DNA of 5,929 nt, from NCBI GenBank assembly GCA_003157195.1, contig PMIU01000087.1, positions 414 through 6,342 of the forward strand, in the 5' to 3' direction. The DNA comes from Candidatus Nomurabacteria bacterium. GTDB taxonomy: Bacteria; Patescibacteriota; Minisyncoccia; Phycocordibacterales; UBA9973. Under the pieces are notes generated by a model. The model worked only from the letters and a program-made list of their open reading frames with translations. It made no database searches and was not told the origin of the DNA. Positions 1 to 5,523 of the stretch are shown here, piece by piece; positions within the stretch are counted from its first letter, which is position 1; each line of letters begins with the position of its first letter. The position numbers and the translations under genes were made by a program.

Positions 1-61
1 AGAAAAATGGAAAAATAACAGAAATATGTTAGAGTAAATAAAGTTAATTGAATACGAAAAT
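1..61. other. AT-rich stretch upstream of the tRNA gene, no gene seen
   Basis: This is AT-rich sequence with no open reading frame of useful length on either strand. It presumably contains the promoter of the tRNA gene, but I see no convincing -35/-10 pair at a suitable distance. The best -10-like hexamer, GAATAC at about 50-55, is weak. Confidence 0.4.
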
Positions 62-149
62 GGAAGGTTGCGCTGAATGGTAAGGCAGCGGTTTGCTAAA
101 CCGTGAGGACTTTAAAACTCCTCTATGGGTTCGACTCCCATACCTTCCG
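62..149 (+). tRNA. tRNA-Ser (anticodon GCU)
   Basis: This is a class II tRNA that decodes AGC/AGU serine codons. The cloverleaf folds by eye. The acceptor stem GGAAGGT (62-68) pairs with ACCTTCC (142-148), with discriminator G149. The D-stem GCT (72-74) pairs with GGC (84-86) and its loop carries the conserved GG (79-80). The anticodon stem is 88-92/100-104, with GCT at 95-97 in a seven-base loop. The long variable arm has a 5-bp stem GAGGA/TCCTC (105-109/119-123), as expected for serine. The T-stem is 125-129/137-141, with loop TTCGACT (130-136). CCA is not encoded (CCT follows the discriminator), so a CCA-adding enzyme is needed. One oddity is that three bases (69-71) lie between the acceptor and D stems instead of the usual two. 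Confidence 0.95.
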
Positions 150-170
150 CCTTATTAATTAAAATATTTA

Positions 171-179
171 TGTTATATT
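171..179 (+). promoter_or_regulatory. Extended -10 promoter element (leaderless start)
   Basis: TG (171-172), one base, then TATATT (174-179) matches the extended -10 pattern TGnTATAAT with one mismatch in the hexamer. A start site about seven bases downstream would fall at or next to the ATG at 186, so the mRNA would be leaderless. That agrees with the absence of any Shine-Dalgarno sequence. I see no good -35 hexamer (CTTATT at 151-156 is poor), which extended -10 promoters can tolerate. This is inferred from sequence only. Confidence 0.4.
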
Positions 180-185
180 AAACCT

Positions 186-686
186 ATGACCCCCGAAGAC
201 AAAGCAAAGCAAAAAATTTGGGATTTTGTTTACGGTTTTTTCTTGCCTCTAAGGCAGTTTTTTTTAAAATATCATCTCATCTGGCACAAGAAGGGCAGGC
301 AGAAATATCATATCGGCTGGCTCCCACCTGGTAAAACTCTTGAAGGTTTGAAAAATCATCTCCATACCAAGTGGGGCTTCGGCAATCATTTCATTGCTTG
401 GATAGATGAGGGCCAAGTTTTGAGTTGGAGGAAATTGACTGACTTCCAAGATCAATATCACCTGCGGGTTTATAAAGACGGGGAAATCTGCGGGCATTTC
501 GAGTTCACTCCCGAAGCGCACCCGCTCGAACACATGGAAGAAAAAGGAGAAAGGGAAGCAAAAAACGAATTCTTGAAATTCTTGGGAGAATTTGTCACCG
601 AGAAAAAATATATTTCGCATCTTAAAATAGATCCGGATGCATTTGATCCAAAATCAGAAGTTTCTATCGAGACTAAAACAATTTAA
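186..686 (+). CDS. Uncharacterised conserved protein, soluble, 166 aa
   Basis: I do not recognise a named family. The protein is 166 residues, with no signal peptide or clear membrane helix. Residues 10-35 are aromatic and hydrophobic (WDFVYGFFLPLRQFF) and basic after that, so they might lie on a membrane surface. The central part, about 44-118, reads like a compact alpha/beta domain with conserved-looking pieces: GWLPPGKTLEGL (44-55), WGFGNHFIAWIDEGQ (63-77), YHLRVYKDGEICGHFEFTPE (91-110) and AHPLEHMEE (111-119). The tail is charged. The style recalls unnamed short proteins seen across Patescibacteria genomes, but that is from memory and unchecked. The ATG at 186 is chosen because an extended -10 ends six bases before it and there is no ribosome binding site. 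It follows the tRNA gene by 36 bp, and its stop is shared base for base with the convergent ATP-grasp gene. Confidence 0.8.
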   Translation: MTPEDKAKQKIWDFVYGFFLPLRQFFLKYHLIWHKKGRQKYHIGWLPPGKTLEGLKNHLHTKWGFGNHFIAWIDEGQVLSWRKLTDFQDQYHLRVYKDGEICGHFEFTPEAHPLEHMEEKGEREAKNEFLKFLGEFVTEKKYISHLKIDPDAFDPKSEVSIETKTI

Positions 687-1882
687 TCTATTTTACTTTC
701 CGGTAACACCAAATCCCAAAGCTTGCCCGCGACGTTGTTCGGCTTGCCGAACATTACATAGTGGTGCAGGTCTATAAATGGCAAACTGTTACATTCAATA
801 ATGCCCGAGTGAGGTTCTTCTTTATATGATTTTGTTATGTCTTGCATTATAAAGTCTACGCCGATGAGCGGGTCGTCCAAGAATTTGGCTATATGTTCCA
901 GCATTTTTATATTTTCCGAGTGGGTAATGTCGGTAACTTCTGTCGTCGTGCCGCCACAGCCTCGGCTGGTCTTTTGTGAAAATGTCACAACTTTATTTTT
1001 TTCTATTATGTCGCTTAATTTTACATTTTGTCTTTCCAGTTCAATATTCGCTTCTTTGTCTATAATTATTTTATGAAAAATAGGGCCTGCGCGTTCGGGT
1101 CTCTTGTTTTCTTCATCTAATAATTCCTGCACGGTGTGCGTTCCGTCACTGGTAACTGCCGGCTGGTCGCGCCTGACTACGCCGGCCAACTTTCCGCCGA
1201 CTAAAGTTCCACGGAAAAGCGCGCCACTTAATTCTTCTTCGATGACAACCAGCGGGGAAAGTTTTTTAGCTTTTTTAAAACCTACAATCAAGTCTTCAGG
1301 CGTGTTTATGTGGATGGTGGTATGCCGACTACGAGAACCTAAATTTGGTTTGGTTATCACCGGTTTCTCTAAGCGGTTGAAAATTTTAAGCGCGTGAGCT
1401 ATCGTCCAAGCCACGCCACCATCGGCGACCGGCAAACCTTCTTTCAAAAACTTTTCTTTCATGATGCCTTTGTTGTCCATCCATTTTAAGGCGGGTGATT
1501 CTTTGGAATCCGGACGAGGCAAACCATCGAAAATTATTGTTTTGCTTTTATTTTTATCTCCATATTCGGCGACAAAGCCGTCTCTAATCGGGCCCAAATG
1601 AAACTCTTTCATTTTTATCCCGCGACGCGTGGCTTCGTCCCAGAAGCATTTTGTCCGCCAGGTATCTTTATTGTCAGGTTGTAAGGAAAATTTTCCAAGT
1701 TTTAAAGACACCATCAAGTTGAAGAAAGGAAGTGTTACTTCATCAGAAATTGCTTCGGCGGTATTTTTAAAAATCCTTTCCATTAAGTTAAAAATAGGTT
1801 CATCAATCCAACCCAAAACCACCGAGGTGTATGCTACAAAATGACTCTCTTGCGCCGGCTCGCAATCTTTACAATATTTCAT
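683..1882 (-). CDS. Cyanophycin-synthetase-like ATP-grasp ligase (stand-alone)
   Basis: This 399-residue protein is predicted to be an ATP-dependent carboxylate-amine ligase: it would activate a carboxylate as acyl phosphate and join it to an amine. The ATP-grasp part spans about 115-380. Visible features are the N-lobe segment KWMDNKGIMKEKFLKEGLPV (133-152), the ATP-binding lysine in ITKPNLGSRSR (K178), the hinge acidic run VIEEEL (213-218), the signature SDGTHTVQELL (245-255), and metal ligands D343 in GVDFI and E363/N365 in IIECNS. The SDGTHTVQEL block and the spacing closely follow the ATP-grasp of cyanophycin synthetase. The Mur-ligase-like C-terminal domain of that enzyme is absent, so cyanophycin synthesis is unlikely and the substrate is unknown. 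The N-terminal ~110 residues are not recognised and begin with a CxxC pair (C4, C7). It is the last gene of the minus-strand cluster. Its ATG overlaps the end of the PAP2_C gene by 14 bp, suggesting coupled translation; there is no strong ribosome binding site. Confidence 0.87.
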   Translation of the reverse strand: MKYCKDCEPAQESHFVAYTSVVLGWIDEPIFNLMERIFKNTAEAISDEVTLPFFNLMVSLKLGKFSLQPDNKDTWRTKCFWDEATRRGIKMKEFHLGPIRDGFVAEYGDKNKSKTIIFDGLPRPDSKESPALKWMDNKGIMKEKFLKEGLPVADGGVAWTIAHALKIFNRLEKPVITKPNLGSRSRHTTIHINTPEDLIVGFKKAKKLSPLVVIEEELSGALFRGTLVGGKLAGVVRRDQPAVTSDGTHTVQELLDEENKRPERAGPIFHKIIIDKEANIELERQNVKLSDIIEKNKVVTFSQKTSRGCGGTTTEVTDITHSENIKMLEHIAKFLDDPLIGVDFIMQDITKSYKEEPHSGIIECNSLPFIDLHHYVMFGKPNNVAGKLWDLVLPESKID

Positions 1883-2531
1883 CTGGTTTCATCTTACCTG
1901 TTAAAAATAATTGCCGATCTTTCTTAAAGATAAATTTACAAATATCGAAAATAGTGTAAGTGATAAAAAAGGCGGACAGGACGTCTATGGAATAATGCAG
2001 ATGTCCCAAAAGCACAACCACTGCAAATAAGATAGAGAAGCCAAGAAAAACATAACGTAAAACTTTATTATTCCAAAACATCAGAGCCAACAGAAATGGC
2101 ATGCCCGTGTGTCCGGAAAAAAATAAATCATTGCCGGTAAAAATACCGCTGAAAGCTTGTTTATTAAAAAAGACCGAAGTTATCACCGCGTGAGTGGGGA
2201 ATGGGCTAATGTGGGTAAGACTGATAAAAACAGACCTTATCAAAATAAAAACAGCGATGCTTTTAAAACCAAATGGCACATATTTTGGATATCTTAATCC
2301 TATGAAAACACCAATGGCAGTCAAAATTACCGCTCCCCAAACGAATACACTGCCCACATCGTAAACTCTCGTATTGGAAAGTATGATATCGGTCACGGGC
2401 TCGCTGATGGAACGGGTGACATAGCCATTTATGAAAAATTGAGTCACCAAACTTACTGCCAGTAAAGCAAAAGCGCTGAAGAAAGAAATTAAATAATTCC
2501 TGTCGGTGAAATAATTTTTATATGCCTGCAT
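1869..2531 (-). CDS. PAP2_C / sphingomyelin-synthase-like membrane phosphotransferase
   Basis: This is a 220-residue integral membrane protein with about six hydrophobic helices (roughly 12-35, 58-79, 88-107, 143-156, 158-176 and 180-200). The catalytic motifs are those of the PAP2_C branch of the lipid phosphatase/phosphotransferase superfamily. FFSGHTG (137-143) supplies H141, and HYSIDV (179-184) supplies H179 and D183, completing the His-His-Asp triad of sphingomyelin synthases. The upstream block IRSVFISLTHISPFP (98-112) resembles the Arg...Thr-x-x-Pro-x-Pro motif of the same family. Members transfer a phospho-head group between lipids or remove it; the donor and acceptor here are unknown. 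The start at 2531 lies 5 bp after the hydrolase stop, and the 3' end overlaps the ATP-grasp gene by 14 bp, so it is probably co-translated with both. There is no Shine-Dalgarno site. An undecaprenyl- or lipid-phosphate phosphatase role is the main alternative. Confidence 0.85.
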   Translation of the reverse strand: MQAYKNYFTDRNYLISFFSAFALLAVSLVTQFFINGYVTRSISEPVTDIILSNTRVYDVGSVFVWGAVILTAIGVFIGLRYPKYVPFGFKSIAVFILIRSVFISLTHISPFPTHAVITSVFFNKQAFSGIFTGNDLFFSGHTGMPFLLALMFWNNKVLRYVFLGFSILFAVVVLLGHLHYSIDVLSAFFITYTIFDICKFIFKKDRQLFLTGKMKPDEIL

Positions 2532-2536
2532 AGGCT

Positions 2537-3355
2537 TTATTTTAGCACACTTTTATTTTTTTCTATAAAGTTTTCCATGGCCTCGGACATTTCCTTGACA
2601 TGGTTGTGGACAGTATTGTGGTTAGCATTTGGGATACATACAAATTTTGAATTTTTTATTTTTTCAGACATCATTGTTGGGTTTTTTAAGGGGACCATAG
2701 TATCTTTTTCCCCGTGAATCACCAAGGTTGGCGTATTTATTTTTTCTAAAGCATATTCTTGTTCCGGACTGAAGGATTGTCTGAGGCCGTAAAATTGCGC
2801 ATGCAGTCCGGTATTTTTTATGTCTGCAAAAATTCTTTTAACATCCCAATCAGTTGAGCCGATGTGCTTTCTGTAATCCACATGGCCACAAGGCTTTGGA
2901 TTGAAAGGTAAAAAACTGACGATGCCTGTTATTACTGTCAAGATTGGTCTTGTGATTTTTGCCAAAAATCCTTCGTTCAGGTATATCTCCGGTGAGGTAA
3001 AAATGTTTGCCACAACCATATCTCTGTGGAGTTTTAGATATTCCAAGGCTACCAGTCCGGCAAAAGAATTGCTGATTAAAATAAATTTTTGAATTTTTAA
3101 ATAAGTCGCCAAGTCGTACAAATCATTGGCAAAATTTTTAATTTCATAATCTTCATAGCGCGGATATTTTTTGGATAAGCCGTGTCCGCGAATATCGTAG
3201 CTTAAAATATTGTATTTATTCTCGAATATTTTTTCATAAGGCAGCCAGGCGGAAGAAGAACCGGAAAGTCCATGCGCGAAAACCAAGGTCAGCCTCTCCG
3301 GCTTGAAATCGTTTGTTCGATAATATATTCTGTCGTCAAAAATGTGTTCCTGCAT
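2537..3355 (-). CDS. Alpha/beta hydrolase, likely esterase/lipase type
   Basis: This 272-residue protein has the alpha/beta-hydrolase fold and no signal peptide. Visible landmarks are the oxyanion-hole motif AHGLSGSS (27-34), the strand and turn SYDIRGHGLS (52-61), the nucleophile elbow ISNSFAG (94-100) with predicted Ser97, the acid loop HGEKDTMVP (214-222) with Asp218, and the catalytic His246 in NANHNTVH. The elbow departs from the usual G-x-S-x-G: the first glycine is Ser95 and the last is Ala99, with Gly100 following. A cap region lies at about 125-200 and contains a hydrophobic stretch (138-150) that may bind lipid. The reaction is probably hydrolysis of an ester or thioester; the substrate cannot be read from sequence. 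It lies 45 bp downstream of the glycosyltransferase, across a palindromic repeat, and 5 bp before the PAP2_C gene. The ATG at 3353-3355 has no good ribosome binding site. Confidence 0.88.
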   Translation of the reverse strand: MQEHIFDDRIYYRTNDFKPERLTLVFAHGLSGSSSAWLPYEKIFENKYNILSYDIRGHGLSKKYPRYEDYEIKNFANDLYDLATYLKIQKFILISNSFAGLVALEYLKLHRDMVVANIFTSPEIYLNEGFLAKITRPILTVITGIVSFLPFNPKPCGHVDYRKHIGSTDWDVKRIFADIKNTGLHAQFYGLRQSFSPEQEYALEKINTPTLVIHGEKDTMVPLKNPTMMSEKIKNSKFVCIPNANHNTVHNHVKEMSEAMENFIEKNKSVLK

Positions 3356-3378
3356 GTTCTTTATCTTGTGAATTATTT

Positions 3379-3412
3379 CCCCTCCTTTCGGAGGAGGGGA
3401 TTAAGGGGTGGT
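3379..3412. repeat. REP-like GC-rich palindromic repeat
   Basis: CCCCTCCT (3379-3386) and AGGAGGGG (3392-3399) form a perfect 8-bp inverted repeat around the loop TTCGG. A side arm, TTAAGGGGTGGT (3401-3412), follows. The block is G/C-rich and stands out from the AT-rich surroundings. It lies just after the glycosyltransferase stop, and its side arm encodes the end of that protein (Thr-Thr-Pro-stop). Its form resembles short dispersed palindromic elements (REP/MITE-like). No second copy is present in this window, so repetition is inferred. In the minus-strand transcript it would form a hairpin between the glycosyltransferase and hydrolase genes. No U-tract follows (AAATAATT), so it is a poor intrinsic terminator and more likely an RNA-stability or processing element, if it has any function. 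Confidence 0.6.
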
Positions 3413-4585
3413 GATTGCTTTATAATAAACTTCTTCCAATAATTCCACACTTTTATGTATATCATAATTTTTTGCTTTCTCAAAACTAACCTCGCCCATT
3501 TTTTTTCGTAAATCTGCATCAGTAATTAATTTCAAAACCTGTTCTGCTAGATGTTCGTGATTTTTTGTTTTAAATAAAAAACCGTTGCCATCCACAAAGT
3601 ATCGCGATGCGCTCATCTCTGCGTCAGAAATGATTATCGGTTTCCCGCAAGCCATTGCTTCTAGGACTACCATACCTTCTAACTCTGCCAAAGACGGCAA
3701 AACGAATATATCGCTTGCGTTGTAAGCGTGTATTTTGTCTTCATCGCTGACAAGTCCCAGAAAAGTTACATGCTTACCAATGTTCAGGTTTTCTACCAAC
3801 TTTTCCAATTTTTCTCTCTGGTGCCCGGCGCCGGCTATCATGATGTGAGTGTTCGGGTGTTTTTTAATAATATGGGGAATGGCTTTGATCAAAGTGTCTA
3901 CAGACTTTTCCGGAAATAATCTGCCGACAAACAGCAGCTTTACTTTTCCAGCGGGAATGCTGAATCGGGTATGAAAATCTCCCGTATCCATCATTTTAAA
4001 ATGCTCCAAATTTATGCCGTTGCTGATAACGTCCGTTGGTTGGTTTTTTTTATTTAATTTTATTAGCAAGCTCTGCGCAAGCGCGGAAGGGAAGATGACG
4101 GACTCTGCCTTGCTGTAAACCCAAGACAAATATTTATTCCATAGATTATTCATTGTTGGCTGGATAAACTTCGGCGCGTCCATAAATAAATTCTCCGGCT
4201 GGGAATGTGAATGCGCCACAATTTTTATTTTGAGGGCTTTGGCGGCACGAATGGCGACGATGGCACCCGACATCGGCAGAATAATATGCACGACATTTAT
4301 TTTTTCATCGGTGAAAACTTTTTTCAATTCTTTGACCGTCGGGAAAGCCAAATTCCACCCGCCACTCTTGGGAACGGGGAGGGAACGAAAGCGGTAAGCC
4401 TTGATTTCATTGTGATGACTGTGCTCCCGGTGTTCCTCACTTTTAGCGGCGATGAAAATGACGTGATGTCCGCGCTCCTTGAGTAATTTTCCGAATCGCA
4501 AAGTGGAAACCACGACCCCAGACTTATTGCTCCCGATAGGGTCGCAAATCATGGCGATGCTAAGTTTTTGGGTTGGATTATTCAT
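3401..4585 (-). CDS. Glycosyltransferase family 4 (GT-B fold)
   Basis: This 394-residue protein is the usual length for a GT4 retaining glycosyltransferase, an enzyme that moves a sugar from a nucleotide donor to a lipid or glycan on the cytoplasmic face of the membrane. The N-terminal acceptor domain begins with LSIAMICDPIGSNKSGVVVS (8-27), including the glycine-containing loop. The linker SNGINLEHF (188-196) is typical. The donor domain shows GRLFPEKSVD (221-230), with Arg222 and Lys227 for phosphate binding, IAGAGHQREKLE (250-261), and the EX7E motif E301/E309 in ELEGMVVLEAMACGKPII. RSLPVPKSGGWNLAFP (67-82) resembles the acceptor region of diacylglycerol and phosphatidylinositol glycosyltransferases, so a lipid acceptor is plausible but unproven. 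There are no membrane helices. The ATG overlaps the acyltransferase stop by 8 bp (ATGAATAA), indicating translational coupling. The last codons and the stop lie inside a palindromic repeat element. Confidence 0.9.
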   Translation of the reverse strand: MNNPTQKLSIAMICDPIGSNKSGVVVSTLRFGKLLKERGHHVIFIAAKSEEHREHSHHNEIKAYRFRSLPVPKSGGWNLAFPTVKELKKVFTDEKINVVHIILPMSGAIVAIRAAKALKIKIVAHSHSQPENLFMDAPKFIQPTMNNLWNKYLSWVYSKAESVIFPSALAQSLLIKLNKKNQPTDVISNGINLEHFKMMDTGDFHTRFSIPAGKVKLLFVGRLFPEKSVDTLIKAIPHIIKKHPNTHIMIAGAGHQREKLEKLVENLNIGKHVTFLGLVSDEDKIHAYNASDIFVLPSLAELEGMVVLEAMACGKPIIISDAEMSASRYFVDGNGFLFKTKNHEHLAEQVLKLITDADLRKKMGEVSFEKAKNYDIHKSVELLEEVYYKAITTP

Positions 4586-5393
4586 TATGTGTAACTAACT
4601 GCTGAGATAAATGTTCCATTACCACTTGCGATCTTTCACGCAAGGCATTAGCTAATCGCGAAAATTCTGCTCGTTCTGCCTCAGTTAGGTTTTTCTTTTT
4701 TTGTAGTTCGGTAAAATGTTCAATACCTTCAATGTGTGCAAGTTGAAAAGGTCTACCAATTGCCACAGAAGCATTTGGCCTATCTTTAATAACTGTTTTT
4801 AACATAGATTCATACATACCTGTAGGCCGATCAAGCACAGATGCAACTGGTAAAACCCAAGCATTATTTAATAAAGCTAAATATACTCCGCCATATCCGC
4901 CCTTAACACCTTCTAAATTTTGAAGGGGTTTTCTAGACGGATTGTGTGCTGCGGTGACAATAGTTTTTCCTTTTTTTATAGCTTCGGTTGCCATCTCAAA
5001 GTTTTCCGGGTTAAATGCTTTAGGAGATTTCTTTCCTGTTTTATCTTTATGATAATCAATAGGTAAAAAATTACTTTTTCCTGCAAAACGAATGCCGATA
5101 TTTGTAGGCATTTCCCCTTTGGGTCCAGAAAATTTATGATGCGTTGATAAATTCATTACTGCCAAGTCTAAGCGTTCAGCTAGGGCATGTATTGCAAGTG
5201 GTACATCCAGGTCAGTCATATGGGTTGTCAGAACAACAACCCTGGCTCCCTTTGGGATCTGTCTTATATTTTCTTCGCCAGTGACGGTAATTTCTTTAAC
5301 AGCAAAAGCCAAGTTTATTTCGTTAGCCATTTCCAACTGTGGTGATGACCTTTGGCGTTCAATAGGATTATTTTGTAAGTTTTCCATACTCAT
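4578..5393 (-). CDS. Divergent PlsC-like (lysophospholipid) acyltransferase
   Basis: The protein is 271 residues from the chosen start. THMTDLDVP (57-65) holds the HX4D pair H58/D63 of glycerolipid acyltransferases. The second half follows the family order: NFLPIDYHK (108-116) in the block II position, then AAHNPSRKPL (148-157) where the substrate-binding EGTR block normally sits, then WVLPVASV (179-186) as block IV. The block III Glu-Gly-Thr is replaced by Asn-Pro-Ser while the arginine is kept (R154), so it is a distant member and its substrate is uncertain. There is no clear membrane helix. The C-terminus (225-265) is charged and probably helical. An in-frame ATG at 5438 would add 15 residues, but it lies within or upstream of the probable -10 region. 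I therefore prefer ATG 5391-5393, or 5385-5387 two codons on. It is the first gene of the minus-strand cluster and overlaps the glycosyltransferase by 8 bp. Confidence 0.72.
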   Translation of the reverse strand: MSMENLQNNPIERQRSSPQLEMANEINLAFAVKEITVTGEENIRQIPKGARVVVLTTHMTDLDVPLAIHALAERLDLAVMNLSTHHKFSGPKGEMPTNIGIRFAGKSNFLPIDYHKDKTGKKSPKAFNPENFEMATEAIKKGKTIVTAAHNPSRKPLQNLEGVKGGYGGVYLALLNNAWVLPVASVLDRPTGMYESMLKTVIKDRPNASVAIGRPFQLAHIEGIEHFTELQKKKNLTEAERAEFSRLANALRERSQVVMEHLSQQLVTHNE

Positions 5394-5421
5394 AAATGCA
5401 AATAGTATACACCATTTCAGC

Positions 5422-5451
5422 CTTATAATATATAGCAAAAATAATTGACAA
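5422..5451 (-). promoter_or_regulatory. Probable promoter of the five-gene minus-strand cluster
   Basis: On the minus strand, TTGTCA (5451-5446) and TATAAG (5427-5422), 18 bp apart, form a fair -35/-10 pair. This would start the transcript near 5415, about 22 bases before ATG 5393. A second -10-like hexamer, TATACT (5409-5404), would give a nearly leaderless message. Either choice makes the longer reading frame from 5438 unlikely. The -35 overlaps the -35 of the divergent promoter. Confidence 0.45.
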
Positions 5452-5473
5452 AAAGGTTATAATATGTTACCAT
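5445..5473 (+). promoter_or_regulatory. Promoter of the right-edge membrane protein gene
   Basis: A perfect -35 TTGACA (5445-5450) is followed after 17 bp by TACCAT (5468-5473). A TG at 5465-5466 sits in the extended -10 position. The start would be near 5480, leaving a leader of about 44 bases with a Shine-Dalgarno site. Two perfect TATAAT hexamers (5458-5463 and 5473-5478) also occur here, but they lie 7 and 22 bp from the -35, which is poor spacing. Confidence 0.55.
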
Positions 5474-5480
5474 ATAATAG
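5457..5480. promoter_or_regulatory. Imperfect dyad over the -10 region, possible operator
   Basis: TTATAATATG (5457-5466) and CATATAATAG (5471-5480) are inverted copies around a TTAC spacer. Eight of ten positions pair, with one mismatch and one G-T at the outer edge. The dyad covers the predicted extended -10 and start site of the plus-strand gene, where a repressor would be expected to bind. The AT-richness means it could be chance. Confidence 0.3.
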
Positions 5481-5510
5481 ACAAGCTATTCGTCAAAAAA
5501 ATTCCAAAAT

Positions 5511-5516
5511 AAGGAG
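5511..5516 (+). promoter_or_regulatory. Strong Shine-Dalgarno site (AAGGAG)
   Basis: AAGGAG lies 7 bases before the ATG at 5524 and fixes that start. It is the only canonical ribosome binding site placed correctly before a gene in this window. Confidence 0.8.
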
Positions 5517-5523
5517 AAAAGGT

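Noticed and set aside
4..66. Short direct repeat AAAATGGAA near both ends of the region before the tRNA
   Set aside because: Nine bases in very AT-rich sequence is within chance. There are no flanking integrase or attachment-site features.
264..620. Minus-strand open frame of 118 codons
   Set aside because: It is antisense to the 186-686 gene. The product is a low-complexity Phe-rich string that mirrors the Lys/Glu codons of the other strand.
3379..3399. Intrinsic terminator after the glycosyltransferase gene
   Set aside because: The hairpin is strong, but on the transcribed strand it is followed by AAATAATT with no U-tract, and the next gene is only 45 bp away in the same direction.
5394..5438. 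Longer start for the acyltransferase, adding 15 hydrophobic residues as a possible membrane anchor
   Set aside because: The extra codons run through the predicted -10 motifs (5427-5422 and 5409-5404) and look like translated promoter sequence.
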